From contig JASLOE010000004.1 in the NCBI GenBank assembly GCA_030745655.1, positions 1 to 51,429 of the forward strand: 51,429 nt of DNA, read 5' to 3'. The DNA is from Nitrososphaerales archaeon (lineage in GTDB: Archaea; Thermoproteota; Nitrososphaeria; Nitrososphaerales; JACPRH01). Under the pieces are notes generated by a model, which did no database searches, was not told the origin of the DNA, and saw only the letters and a program-made list of their open reading frames with translations. Shown here in pieces: positions 34,656 through 44,188 of this stretch (the stretch's first letter is position 1; each line of letters begins with the position of its first letter). The translations under genes and the position numbers were made by a program.

Positions 34656-36446
34656 TTGATTGCTAAAGGTAAAATTGTCTGGATTAGTGGACCCGCAGTA
34701 AAGGCTTCAGGTATGTCTGAAGCCAAGATGTATGAAACAGTAGAGGTAGGTGAAGATCGTTTAGTCGGTGAAATTATTCGACTAACAGGTGACGTGGCAT
34801 TCATACAGGTATATGAAAGCACTAGTGGTCTAAAACCTGGTGAACCTGTTATTGGAACAGGACAACCACTTTCAGTATCATTAGGACCTGGCATGATGGG
34901 CAAGATTTATGATGGATTGCAGCGACCACTTGATGAACTCGCAAAGGTAGCAGGGTCTTTCATTGAAAGAGGTATATCGGTACCCCCCATATCACATGAT
35001 AAGGAATGGCATTTCAAACCAACAGTTAAGAAAGGGGATATAGTTGAAGCTGGAAGTGTAATTGGGGTAGTAGATGAAACTCCTCTGATAGAACATAAGG
35101 TAATGGTTCCTCCTGAACATTCTGGTGGAAAAATTCTAGAAGTTATCAAAGAAGGGAATTACAATATAGATGAAATAATTGCAACAATTCAAAAAAATGG
35201 GCCTAAACAAGATCTCAAGATGTATCATCGATGGCCGGTTAGAAGAGGACGTCCATATACTAAACGATTTGGTTCTGACCTTCCACTTGTAACTGGACAA
35301 CGAATAATCGATACATTTTTTCCACTGGTAAAAGGTGGGACTGCAGCTATTCCCGGAGGATTTGGAACCGGAAAGACTGTTACACTTCATCAGGTTGCTG
35401 CTTGGGCAAATGCTAAGGTTGTATTTCATGTTGGTTGTGGAGAAAGAGGAAATGAAATGACTGAGGTTCTGATTAAGTTTCCAGAACTTAAAGACCCTGC
35501 TACAGGTTTATCATTAATGGAAAGAACAGTTTTGGTAGCAAATACAAGTAATATGCCCGTTGCTGCAAGAGAGGCTAGTATCTATACTGGAGTAACAATG
35601 GCAGAGTATTATAGAGATATGGGATATGATGTTGTACTTGTAGCAGATTCTACAAGCCGGTGGGCTGAAGCCCTTAGAGAAATAAGCGGTCGTCTTGAAG
35701 AGATGCCTGCGGAGGAAGGGTATCCCTCGTATCTAGCTTCACGTCTTGCAGAATTCTATGAACGTGCAGGGAGGATGCAGAGTCTCGGGAGCCCTGAGAG
35801 GATAGGGTCAGTTACATTAATTGGAGCTGTTTCCCCTTCAGGAGCTGATTTCACTGAACCAGTTACAACACATACATCTAGATTCATTAAGACATTTTGG
35901 GGACTTGATACAAAATTAGCGTATTCACGGCATTACCCTTCAATTAACTGGATAACAAGCTATACTGGTTATGTAGATGATGTATCAGATTGGTGGTCAA
36001 AAAATGTATATCAAAATTGGAGGCAGCTGAGGTTAGAAGCTTTCGAAATTCTTCAACGAGAGGATGTTCTGAAGGAGATAGTGAGATTATTGGGGCCAGA
36101 AGCCCTTCCTAATGAAGAGAAGCTCCTTTTGGATGTTGCTAGAATGGTCAAGGAAGGCTTCCTTCAACAGAGTGCTTTTGATGATATTGATACATATTGC
36201 AGTCCAGAGAAACAGGTAAAGCAACTTAATATTTTGGTAGAATTCTATCATTTAGCTCTCTCTGCCCTAGGCTCAGGAGTTCCTTTGGAAGATATCCGGG
36301 CTATGCCAATCATAACGAGCATCATTAGATCTAAATATGAAATTCCTAATACAGAATTAGATAAACTTGATAAACTGCTTGGAAAAATGAAGGACTCATT
36401 CAAAGAGATTCGTAAAGTTAAGGAGACAGAAACAATTGTCAAGTAA
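34656..36446 (+). CDS. atpA: A-type ATPase catalytic subunit A
   Basis: The ATP-hydrolysing/synthesising subunit, 596 residues. P-loop GGFGTGKT at 234-241 (most archaea have GPFGSGKT), non-homologous insertion at about 115-185, and [17 protein letters not shown] and [13 protein letters not shown] downstream. No intein is present, although archaeal atpA often holds one. The start is TTG 34656. It overlaps atpB by 11 bases. Confidence 0.97.
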   Translation: MIAKGKIVWISGPAVKASGMSEAKMYETVEVGEDRLVGEIIRLTGDVAFIQVYESTSGLKPGEPVIGTGQPLSVSLGPGMMGKIYDGLQRPLDELAKVAGSFIERGISVPPISHDKEWHFKPTVKKGDIVEAGSVIGVVDETPLIEHKVMVPPEHSGGKILEVIKEGNYNIDEIIATIQKNGPKQDLKMYHRWPVRRGRPYTKRFGSDLPLVTGQRIIDTFFPLVKGGTAAIPGGFGTGKTVTLHQVAAWANAKVVFHVGCGERGNEMTEVLIKFPELKDPATGLSLMERTVLVANTSNMPVAAREASIYTGVTMAEYYRDMGYDVVLVADSTSRWAEALREISGRLEEMPAEEGYPSYLASRLAEFYERAGRMQSLGSPERIGSVTLIGAVSPSGADFTEPVTTHTSRFIKTFWGLDTKLAYSRHYPSINWITSYTGYVDDVSDWWSKNVYQNWRQLRLEAFEILQREDVLKEIVRLLGPEALPNEEKLLLDVARMVKEGFLQQSAFDDIDTYCSPEKQVKQLNILVEFYHLALSALGSGVPLEDIRAMPIITSIIRSKYEIPNTELDKLDKLLGKMKDSFKEIRKVKETETIVK

Positions 36447-37821
36447 ATCTGTTAGCGGGATAGAGTATACCAAAGTTGCTGAAATAAAAGGGCCACTCCT
36501 TATTTTAGACGGTGTCACAAGATCTGCATTCGATGAATTAGTGGAAATCACGCCTCAAGAAGGAGCAACACGACTTGGCAAAGTATTAGAAGTTGGAGGT
36601 GGGAAGGCTGTAGTACAAGTCTTTGAGGGGACAACTGGTCTGTCTGTAGCCAGAACTAAATCACGTTTTCTTGGTAAAACAATGGAGATGCCTGTTTCTG
36701 AAGAAGTTTTAGGAAGAATATTTGATGGCCTAGGAAGGCCTATAGATGGATTACCTGAACCTATTGGAGAACTTTTTAAGGATGTAAACGGTCAACCAAT
36801 GAATCCTGAACGAAGAGATTATCCAACAGATTTTATACAAACTGGAATTTCTGTTATCGATGGAATGAATACACTTGTACGAGGTCAGAAGCTTCCGATA
36901 TTTTCTGGAGCAGGATTACCACACAATAAATTGGCTGCACAAATAGCTAGACAAGCAACTGTAGCTGGAAGTGGAGATGAATTTGCAGTAGTATTTGCTG
37001 CTATAGGTGTTCAACATTCAGAAGCAGCATTCTTCAGAAAATCTCTGGAGGAAAGTGGAGCAATAAAGAGAAGTGCATTATTTCTTAATCTTGCTGATGA
37101 TCCTGCAATAGAACGTATTATTACCCCTAGAGTAGCGTTAACTGTAGCAGAGTACCTTGCTTTTAATCTAGATATGCATGTATTGGTAATTATTACAGAT
37201 ATGACCAATTATTCAGAAGCACTTCGTGAAATAAGCGCGGCACGAGAGGAAGTACCTGGCCGTAAAGGGTATCCGGGTTATTTGTATACCGATTTAGCTT
37301 CACTTTATGAACGTGCAGGGCGTATTAAAGGACATAAAGGAAGTATAACTCAGATGCCTATTCTTTCTATGCCGAGTGATGACATCACACATCCTATTCC
37401 GGACTTAACTGGTTATATTACTGAGGGCCAAATCGTTCTTGGGAGAGATCTCTATCGTAAAGATATTTTTCCACCAGTAAATGTTCTCTCTTGTCTAAGT
37501 AGACTTATGAAGGATGGAATAGGTGAAGGGAGAACAAGGGAAGACCACCAGAATGTAAGCGATCAGCTCTATGCTGGATATGCACGTGCTCAAGAGTTAA
37601 GAGCTCTTGCTGAAATTGTCGGTAAAGCAGGTTTAGCTGAAACTGATATGAAATATCTTGACTTTGGTGAAGCCTTTGAAAAGAAATTTTTGAAACAAGA
37701 TTATGATGAGAATCGAACTATTAAAGAAACTCTCTTAATCGCTTGGAAGTTATTCTCAGAGTTACCAGATAAAGAATTAACTAAGATTAAGCAGCAGTAT
37801 ATTGATAAGTATGCTGAATAA
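36436..37821 (+). CDS. atpB: A-type ATPase regulatory subunit B
   Basis: The non-catalytic nucleotide-binding subunit that alternates with A in the head. 461 residues. The P-loop is degenerate as expected in this family ([18 protein letters not shown]), and [19 protein letters not shown] and [20 protein letters not shown] (20 residues) are hallmark stretches. The start is TTG 36436. Confidence 0.97.
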   Translation: MSSKSVSGIEYTKVAEIKGPLLILDGVTRSAFDELVEITPQEGATRLGKVLEVGGGKAVVQVFEGTTGLSVARTKSRFLGKTMEMPVSEEVLGRIFDGLGRPIDGLPEPIGELFKDVNGQPMNPERRDYPTDFIQTGISVIDGMNTLVRGQKLPIFSGAGLPHNKLAAQIARQATVAGSGDEFAVVFAAIGVQHSEAAFFRKSLEESGAIKRSALFLNLADDPAIERIITPRVALTVAEYLAFNLDMHVLVIITDMTNYSEALREISAAREEVPGRKGYPGYLYTDLASLYERAGRIKGHKGSITQMPILSMPSDDITHPIPDLTGYITEGQIVLGRDLYRKDIFPPVNVLSCLSRLMKDGIGEGRTREDHQNVSDQLYAGYARAQELRALAEIVGKAGLAETDMKYLDFGEAFEKKFLKQDYDENRTIKETLLIAWKLFSELPDKELTKIKQQYIDKYAE

Positions 37822-37840
37822 ATTGAGTTGAAGAGCTAGA

Positions 37841-38485
37841 ATGTCTGTTGCTTCTGGTAGAAGACCATTACCAACGAAGATAGAACTTATTCGGATAAAG
37901 AAGAGTCTACAAGTTGCGAATTCTGTGCATAAGATACTTGAAGATAAAAGGGATGTTCTTCTACGAAAGCTTGACGAAATAATTGAAGAAGCCACTATTT
38001 CGCGTGATAAGATGTGGGAACCATTATCAACAGCATATCGCTTTCTATTTAATACATATCTTAAGGTTGGATCCATTACTCTTGAATCTATTGCACTAAC
38101 AACACCTAGTCAAGTCGATGTTATTGCTGATGTTAAACCGATCGTGGACATTCTGGTCCCCACATTAAAATTATCAGAAAAAAAGTCTGAATTAACCTAT
38201 GGATTTGCCGATACTAGTTCTTCACTTGACACCACTACTCAGATGATGAGATTAGTTTTACCACATATATGTTCAGCTGCTGAATCTGAAAATACTATCT
38301 TTCGACTTGCAAAAGAGCTGGAAAAAACTCAGAGACTCATAAACGCTTTAGAATATGTGATTATTCCAAGTTATAAAGATTCAATAAAGTTTATAGCTTC
38401 TACTCTAGAGGAACGCGAAAGAGAGGACTTTGTAAAGCTTAAGCACGTCAAAGCGACAATGGAGAAACGAAAGGAGGTTACATAA
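37841..38485 (+). CDS. atpD: A-type ATPase central stalk subunit D
   Basis: The rotary axle subunit, 214 residues, mainly two long antiparallel helices. The N-terminal PTKIELIRIKKSLQVANSVH and C-terminal RLINALEYVIIPSYKDSIKF segments are typical of the family. The start is ATG 37841 with a GAAGAG element upstream. The stop lies just after the ribosome-binding site of the next small gene. Confidence 0.95.
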   Translation: MSVASGRRPLPTKIELIRIKKSLQVANSVHKILEDKRDVLLRKLDEIIEEATISRDKMWEPLSTAYRFLFNTYLKVGSITLESIALTTPSQVDVIADVKPIVDILVPTLKLSEKKSELTYGFADTSSSLDTTTQMMRLVLPHICSAAESENTIFRLAKELEKTQRLINALEYVIIPSYKDSIKFIASTLEEREREDFVKLKHVKATMEKRKEVT

Positions 38486-38487
38486 TA

Positions 38488-38631
38488 ATGGTGAAAAATG
38501 AAACAACAAAAAAGAAGTTTTCTCAAGCTCGTAAATCAATAGATAAAAAACATATTGACCTACAAAAAGAAGTTAAAGACAAGCTAAATGATTTACTGGA
38601 GAAGACTTATAAACACTTTGAAAAAACCTAG
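38488..38631 (+). CDS. 47-residue basic protein inside the ATPase operon
   Basis: An unannotated-looking small gene between atpD and atpK. It starts at ATG 38488 with a near-perfect Shine-Dalgarno GGAGGT 9 bases upstream (inside the end of atpD) and stops with TAG at 38629-38631, 25 bases before atpK. The product starts MVKNETTKKKFSQARKSIDK, is strongly charged and predicted helical, with no membrane span. It could be a small ATPase subunit or assembly/regulatory factor. I know no family for it. Confidence 0.65.
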   Translation: MVKNETTKKKFSQARKSIDKKHIDLQKEVKDKLNDLLEKTYKHFEKT

Positions 38632-38656
38632 AGTGATAATTTAAGGAGAAATATAG

Positions 38657-38977
38657 ATGAATTATAAAACAATTCTAATGGTCGGACTTGTATTAAGTCT
38701 TTTCAGTATTATACCAGCTTTCGCACAAGAAGAGGAAACACCTGTAGCCGAAGAAACCCTTGATATAGCTGGTGCTAGTAAATTTCTTTCCGCAGCTCTT
38801 GCATTTAGTGCTGCAGCAATTGGTGCAGGATTAGCTGTTGGTAAAGCTGGTTCGGCTGGTTTGGCAGCGTCTGCAGAAAAACTTGAGTTGAAAACTACCG
38901 CCATAATTATTACTGCTCTTGGTGAAGCTATAGCTATTTATGGTATTGTAGTAGCAATATTGATTCTTGGAAATTAA
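38657..38977 (+). CDS. atpK: A-type ATPase rotor ring subunit K (c, proteolipid)
   Basis: The membrane rotor subunit that carries the ion. 106 residues: a cleavable-looking signal segment (IPAFAQEEE), then two membrane helices joined by a polar loop (AEKLELKT). The ion-binding carboxylate is the Glu in LGEAIAIYG. Only one two-helix hairpin is present, so the ring is of the single-hairpin type. Good GGAG ribosome-binding site 9 bases upstream of ATG 38657. Confidence 0.95.
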   Translation: MNYKTILMVGLVLSLFSIIPAFAQEEETPVAEETLDIAGASKFLSAALAFSAAAIGAGLAVGKAGSAGLAASAEKLELKTTAIIITALGEAIAIYGIVVAILILGN

Positions 38978-39083
38978 TAGTGAAAATTAATCTTTATTTT
39001 TATTATTAGTTATCTGAGATATTCAAATATTAAAGATAATAATTCTATGGACTTGCCCATAAAGAATATATCCTAAAAAACAA

Positions 39084-39329
39084 ATGTTAACTAATGTGAT
39101 GCCAAAAAAGCAGACACACGAAGTGGAATTCAGTAGATATAATTTTTCTTCGTTCAATTTTATAATGAAAACCATTCTTCTTGCCATTATTCTAACTGTA
39201 CCTCAAATTATCATTCTACTGGTTATCTTGGAGTTACAGATTGTAACACCAATTAACATGATAGGCTGGGTTATTTTTGCATTAATTTGGACTTTTTATG
39301 TTCTCTTAAAGTTATCAAAAATCTATTAA
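39084..39329 (+). CDS. small membrane protein, unknown
   Basis: An 81-residue protein with two hydrophobic segments (TILLAIILTVPQIIILLVIL and MIGWVIFALIWTFYVLL) after a charged N-terminus. No family recognised. The start is ATG 39084, with a second ATG at 39099. It follows the ATPase operon by about 100 bases and may or may not belong to it. Confidence 0.5.
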   Translation: MLTNVMPKKQTHEVEFSRYNFSSFNFIMKTILLAIILTVPQIIILLVILELQIVTPINMIGWVIFALIWTFYVLLKLSKIY

Positions 39330-39494
39330 TTACATATATTGCCATTAGCCTTATGCTAACATTTGTTATTGTAGATTTTGATGAATCTCAAGATAGAATT
39401 TCTCTTAATCTTTTTACCATATTAATGCAAGTATTTTTTATGCCTTATTAATATAATCGTTATGGAGTCAAAAATATCTAGGATTCATTAAAGA

Positions 39495-39707
39495 TCATAT
39501 TTTGGAAATTAATATCGAAATAACTATCGAGATCCCAAAACCTAGGGTGGCAAAAATAAGAGGCCACATTATCGAGTCAGAAACTCCACCTATATCTGAT
39601 AATTGAAATCCAATATAAGTTCCTCCTACAATTAACGCGATAAAGATAATCGGCAGAATAAGTAAATATTTTTGGATTTTCTTTTGCTTAGAATCTATCT
39701 TCATCAT
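39495..39707 (-). CDS. small membrane protein, unknown
   Basis: A 70-residue protein with a basic start (MMKIDSKQKKIQKYL) and two membrane segments (LILPIIFIALIVGGTYIGF; PLIFATLGFGISIVISILIS). No family recognised. Its length, charge pattern and ATG-ATG start resemble other short membrane proteins in archaea, but nothing nearby tells its role. Confidence 0.5.
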   Translation of the reverse strand: MMKIDSKQKKIQKYLLILPIIFIALIVGGTYIGFQLSDIGGVSDSIMWPLIFATLGFGISIVISILISKI

Positions 39708-39799
39708 TTTATTAACATTTCATATAATGCGTCTAAATTTTAACATCTTGATTACATGTGTTCATTGATTAAAGGTTTAGCATTACATAATCCAACAAT

Positions 39800-40255
39800 T
39801 TATAGTAATTCCTCAGGATTTGATATCTTCATGCAATATTTACACTGTAATTTAGGTGGATTCCTATTAATTACCTTTAAAATAGGTTTCAATGGTTCAT
39901 CCGAATTTGATATACAAGTTGGGTTTGGGCAGCTAAAAACATCTTCAAGAGCATCTGGAAGGTGTACTTTTCTCTTTTCTATTACTTTAAAATTCTTAAT
40001 TATGTTTACTGTGGCATTGGGTGCAATTAATGCTATCTTATTAGTCTCATTAGCGAAGAGAAACCGATTTTCTACTTTTATTACATCCTTTCTATTTAAT
40101 TTACTTGATGAAACATTCATCGCAATCGTTACTAGATTACCATCATGCCCTGTAACTTTAAGTGCTGAAAGTACTCTTAAAGCTTCTCCATGGTCAATAT
40201 GATCAATAACTGTTCCATCTTTTATCCGTCTAACCGCTAGATGTTCCTCAGACAA
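39800..40255 (-). CDS. pyrI: aspartate carbamoyltransferase regulatory subunit
   Basis: Binds CTP/ATP and controls the pyrB catalytic subunit. 151 residues: nucleotide-binding domain (AVRRIKDGTVIDHID, ALRVLSALKV) and a C-terminal zinc domain with C-x4-C and C-x2-C ligands (SCPNPTCIS and CKYCMKI). The start is TTG 40255. It is divergent from pyrB, not downstream of it as in most archaea. Confidence 0.95.
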   Translation of the reverse strand: MSEEHLAVRRIKDGTVIDHIDHGEALRVLSALKVTGHDGNLVTIAMNVSSSKLNRKDVIKVENRFLFANETNKIALIAPNATVNIIKNFKVIEKRKVHLPDALEDVFSCPNPTCISNSDEPLKPILKVINRNPPKLQCKYCMKISNPEELL

Positions 40256-40347
40256 ATTTGCCCGACCATAACCTGTGTAATGGTTGAATAACTACATTGC
40301 GCCTCAAATTTTTATATGTATCTGAATTGGTAGGTGAGTGGAATGTA

Positions 40348-41277
40348 ATGATCAACCCCTTCTATGGTAGGGACATTATATCGATAAGAGATTTTTCAAA
40401 ATTAGATCTTGAATATCTATTTAAGATGTCTGATAATATTCAGAAATTATCTCCTATGAAGTTGAAAGAATTGGCTTCAGGCAAACTCTTAGGCACATTG
40501 TTTTTCGAACCTAGTACAAGAACACGTTTAAGTTTCGAAGCAGCAATGCAATCAATTGGTGGTGGAACTGTATCGATAATTGAAGCTCGAACATCTTCAA
40601 TCGAGAAAGGAGAAAATCTTAATGATACGATTAGAACAGTAGAGTCATATGTAGATATTTTGGTTCTCAGACATCATATGGAAGGTGCCGCACGATTTGC
40701 AGCACAGATTGCAGAGAAACCTGTAATCAACGGAGGGAGTGGAATTGAAGAGCATCCTACTCAGGCAATGTTGGATATTTACACTATATTGAAAGAGAGA
40801 GGTCGAATAACAAATTTGAAAATCGCTGTCATAGGTGATCTAAAATATGGAAGAACTGTTTATTCTCTCCTATATGGTTTAGCACACTTCAACCCAAAAA
40901 TCTTTCTAGTCTCACCTCCTGATTTAAAGGTGAGAGATGAAGCGCTGATTGACCTTGAAGAAAAAGTTAAATTTTCTTTGCACGAAAATATTGAAGAAAT
41001 AATTGAGGAGGTTGATGCGATTTACGTAACCAGAATACAGAAAGAGAGACTTCCAGACCCTTTAGAATATGAAAAAGTGAAGGGGTCTTATGTGATCGAT
41101 AACAAATTACTTTCTAAGGGGCGGGATGACTTGATAATTCTTCATCCGTTGCCTCGTACAACCGAAATAAGACCTGAAGTAGATAAAACTCCAAATGCAA
41201 AATACTTTATTCAGGCACATTACGGGAAGATTGTACGAGCAGCTCTGATTAGTTTAATGTTGAATGAAAAGAATTAA
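40348..41277 (+). CDS. pyrB: aspartate carbamoyltransferase catalytic subunit
   Basis: Makes carbamoyl-aspartate, the committed step of UMP synthesis. 309 residues from ATG 40348, which gives the usual N-terminus NPFYGRDIISIRDF; a TTG at 40297 would add 17 residues. The carbamoyl-phosphate loop FEPSTRTR is present, then GDLKYGRTVYSL, and HPLPRTTEIRPEVD near the C-terminus. Its stop overlaps that of the convergent nrdJ by four bases (TTAA). Confidence 0.96.
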   Translation: MINPFYGRDIISIRDFSKLDLEYLFKMSDNIQKLSPMKLKELASGKLLGTLFFEPSTRTRLSFEAAMQSIGGGTVSIIEARTSSIEKGENLNDTIRTVESYVDILVLRHHMEGAARFAAQIAEKPVINGGSGIEEHPTQAMLDIYTILKERGRITNLKIAVIGDLKYGRTVYSLLYGLAHFNPKIFLVSPPDLKVRDEALIDLEEKVKFSLHENIEEIIEEVDAIYVTRIQKERLPDPLEYEKVKGSYVIDNKLLSKGRDDLIILHPLPRTTEIRPEVDKTPNAKYFIQAHYGKIVRAALISLMLNEKN

Positions 41278-43859
41278 GCGCAGAAACCCCAACCGCAATC
41301 AGGGCAGGTTGCACATCCTTCTAAAAAGAAGATCTGAGAATCACAGATCGGACAAACATCTCCTTTTTCTGTCTGGTCCCTATATTCCATTACATATGTC
41401 TGATCAGTTACATTTGATATACCAACAGTTCGCAGATTGTTATTATCTTTTGATTTTACAGATGGGTCTTCCAGATGTATAGACCCAATTGATTTAGTAG
41501 GTTTGTCGGTTCTTTTTCTCTTATTAGCTACTAATACTTGGTCCTTTATTGAGGAATCCCTAAAAACAGTGATATCCTTACAACCTAACTTATATGCTAG
41601 CAAATAACTTTCACGCATAGATTCAGTTGTTGCATCTGCTGGAAAATTATTTGTTTTAGAAATAGATGAATCAACCCATTTTTGAAGTGAAGCTAGTGCC
41701 TTTATATGATCTTCAGGAGTTATATCAAGTGAAGTTACAAATACGTCTTTTAACTTAGGTGAAATATATGCTATTTTCTGTACACTTCCATTTCTTTCGC
41801 TTACTTCACGAATCAAATCACTATCATACAGTCCTTCTGCATTCATGACTCTCTCAAAAACTGGATCAACATAGTGAAATTTACCTATTTTCACATTCTT
41901 TTCATATACCAAACTATATACCGGCTCAATACCACTACTACAACCCGCTATCATTGATATGCTCCCAGTTGGTGCTATGACTGTGGTATACGAATTTCTC
42001 AAGCCAACATCCTTAACTTTCGTGGCAATCTCATTCCAATCAAAGAAACATTTCTCATTGTTCTCGTATCCACTGAATGGAAGTTTGCCTTCATTAAAGA
42101 AACTCTTTTCAAAATATGGGAAGCTCCTACGACTTCTTGCTAATTCAATTGATGCAACTTTGGAATAATAGTTTACAAATTCCATTAATCTCTCCATAAA
42201 ATTTCTTCCATCTTCACTATCATAAGATATTCCTAAATCAAATAGGAGATCGCCCAACCCCATAATCCCCAGACCTATCTTGCGTGTTGATAAAGTCATA
42301 TCTTCAATTTCTTGTAATGGGAAGATGTTAATGTCAATTACATTATCAAGAAACTTAACAGCAGAAATAATGGTCTCTTTCAAACCGTCCCAATCAAAGA
42401 ATCGTTCTCCTCTATCATCTATTCTACAGAATGACCAGACATTTATGCTCCCTAAATTACAAGACTCATTAGGATATAGCAGTACTTCACCACAAGGATT
42501 AGTGCATTCTATTGGACCTAAAGAATCCATAAATGGGTTATGCTTATTCACATGATCTGAAAAAATTAAACCTGGTTCCGCACTTTCCCATGCTTGATAT
42601 ACTATCATGTCAAAAAGCATTCTTGGGTTAACTTCACGTATAACTTCACCGTTACGAGGATTTACGAGTGGATATGGCTCATTCTTCTCATAATAATCCC
42701 AGAAATCTGGAGATACTAAAACAGATATGTTGAAGTTTCTCAGAGCGATGTTACCTTTCTTGGCAGTTATGAACTTCTCAATATCTGGATGATTTATATT
42801 CATAATTCCCATGTTTGCGCCTCGTCTAATACCGCCTTGTTTGATTACCTCAGTCATCATGTCAAAGAGTCGCATAAAGCTAAGAGGTCCAGAAGCTATA
42901 CCTGAAGTTGAACTAACAATATCCCCTTCTGGTCTAATATTTGAGAAGTTGTAACCCATCCCACCACCAGACTTGAATATTATGGCCGCCTTCTTCAGAG
43001 TATCCATTATACTTTCTATAGAATCTTCCACTTTAATGACAAAACAAGCAGAACCCATTCCCAAAGGATTTCCAAAATTGGCTAAAACTGGGGTGTTCGG
43101 CATAAAGTGTTTATTTATCATTAAGTTATAGAATTCATCTGCTGTCTTCTCATATTTATCAAATTCAGAGTTTTGAAGTAACATAAGGAACCTACTCCAG
43201 TTCACTTTCATGAATCCATTAAGATTCATTCTGTCATATAGATGCTTCAACGATTCTAAATGATACCTATTTAACCGATATTTTCCAATGCTAAACTTAT
43301 CTTCATATTTTCCAAAATCGAAGTCCTCATCCTTATGTGTTGCAAGTCCACCGTCTTGATTGTATATTCTTTCATCAAATATTAAGTCCGTTAAAACAAC
43401 ATTAATCGTAACTCGCATAAATAATTGCTTAGGTGTTTCGATTAGTCGAGACCCATCTTTTCTAAGATATCTCGCCTTCATAACACGTAATGCATTGAGA
43501 TCAAAATGTTTGTCAACTTCATCTATGTCATCTTTTTCCAGAATTGTCTTTTTCTCTTCTCTTATCTCTGCTCTCTTCTGACGATAAAGGATGAATGCTT
43601 TTGCTGCTTTAGATTGTCCCTGCTCCATCAACACCTTTTCAACCATATCTTGAATATCTTCTACAGTAGGCATAGTGGATGGTGAAAACTTCATGTTCAC
43701 CAGCTCAACCAATCTATCTGAAAATCGTATTGCTAAACTTTTATCCTTACCACCTACAGATTGGATGGCTTTCCATAAAGCTATAGCAATCTTCTCTTGA
43801 TTAAATTCGAGAACCCGCCCATTACGTTTCTTGATCTTTGTGATTTTATTGGTTTCCAC
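41274..43859 (-). CDS. nrdJ: adenosylcobalamin-dependent (class II) ribonucleotide reductase
   Basis: Reduces ribonucleotides to deoxyribonucleotides using a B12-derived thiyl radical, so it works with or without oxygen. 861 residues: N-terminal ATP-cone (about 5-95, KIKKRNGRVLEFNQEKI), catalytic barrel with ECTNPCGEVLLYPNESCNLG, the finger-loop and AGCSSGIEPVYSLVYEKNV, and a C-terminal zinc ribbon with four Cys (CPICDS and CATCPDCGWGFCA) supplying the reductant cysteines. No intein. The start is GTG 43859. Its upstream region holds paired repeats (see 44017 and 44049). Confidence 0.95.
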   Translation of the reverse strand: METNKITKIKKRNGRVLEFNQEKIAIALWKAIQSVGGKDKSLAIRFSDRLVELVNMKFSPSTMPTVEDIQDMVEKVLMEQGQSKAAKAFILYRQKRAEIREEKKTILEKDDIDEVDKHFDLNALRVMKARYLRKDGSRLIETPKQLFMRVTINVVLTDLIFDERIYNQDGGLATHKDEDFDFGKYEDKFSIGKYRLNRYHLESLKHLYDRMNLNGFMKVNWSRFLMLLQNSEFDKYEKTADEFYNLMINKHFMPNTPVLANFGNPLGMGSACFVIKVEDSIESIMDTLKKAAIIFKSGGGMGYNFSNIRPEGDIVSSTSGIASGPLSFMRLFDMMTEVIKQGGIRRGANMGIMNINHPDIEKFITAKKGNIALRNFNISVLVSPDFWDYYEKNEPYPLVNPRNGEVIREVNPRMLFDMIVYQAWESAEPGLIFSDHVNKHNPFMDSLGPIECTNPCGEVLLYPNESCNLGSINVWSFCRIDDRGERFFDWDGLKETIISAVKFLDNVIDINIFPLQEIEDMTLSTRKIGLGIMGLGDLLFDLGISYDSEDGRNFMERLMEFVNYYSKVASIELARSRRSFPYFEKSFFNEGKLPFSGYENNEKCFFDWNEIATKVKDVGLRNSYTTVIAPTGSISMIAGCSSGIEPVYSLVYEKNVKIGKFHYVDPVFERVMNAEGLYDSDLIREVSERNGSVQKIAYISPKLKDVFVTSLDITPEDHIKALASLQKWVDSSISKTNNFPADATTESMRESYLLAYKLGCKDITVFRDSSIKDQVLVANKRKRTDKPTKSIGSIHLEDPSVKSKDNNNLRTVGISNVTDQTYVMEYRDQTEKGDVCPICDSQIFFLEGCATCPDCGWGFCA

Positions 43860-44016
43860 AATTATTCACCAAATCTTACTGAACAAATATGATGGGGAAT
43901 TGTTGTGATGGCTTTCTTGTTATCGGTGAAACAGTCTTGACGCTTATTAATGCTCATAGCCACAACAACTTCAAAAAAAAGAGTTAATGAGACGCTTTTG
44001 GGTCAATAGCATTTGA

Positions 44017-44058
44017 CTTGAATAATGCAATGAAAACGCTCTCATTGCCTTGAATAAT
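44017..44058. repeat. tandem CTTGAATAAT direct repeats
   Basis: Two identical 10-bp copies at 44017-44026 and 44049-44058, spaced 32 bp, about three helical turns, so both face the same side of the DNA. Their position upstream of nrdJ suggests a transcription factor site; this is inference. Confidence 0.5.
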
Positions 44059-44156
44059 TGGATGTTGTTCATTATAGTCTCTAACACTTTGAGACCTGAT
44101 TTATTATAAAAATATTAGTGTACCAACTAAATAAAAGTGTAATTAGTTTGACATAT

Positions 44157-44163
44157 AAAAAAA
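44157..44163 (-). terminator. T7 terminator after NrdD-like gene
   Basis: On the minus strand an oligo-T run of seven occurs 26-32 bases after the stop codon of the NrdD-like gene, which would end its transcript before nrdJ. Confidence 0.4.
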
Positions 44164-44188
44164 GTTTTTTTTAGATATGAATTTTTTT

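Larger units (their letters stand above)
43860..44188. promoter_or_regulatory. nrdJ upstream region with repeated and inverted motifs
   Basis: A 329-base non-coding spacer between the NrdD-like gene and nrdJ, both on the minus strand. It holds two copies of CTTGAATAAT at 44017-44026 and 44049-44058, 32 bases apart, and an imperfect inverted pair ATGAGACGCTTTT (43987-43999) and AAAACGCTCTCAT (44033-44045). TTGACTTGA at 44014-44022 recurs at 46371-46379 upstream of the NrdD-like gene. These look like operator sites. No RNA gene seen. Confidence 0.45.
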
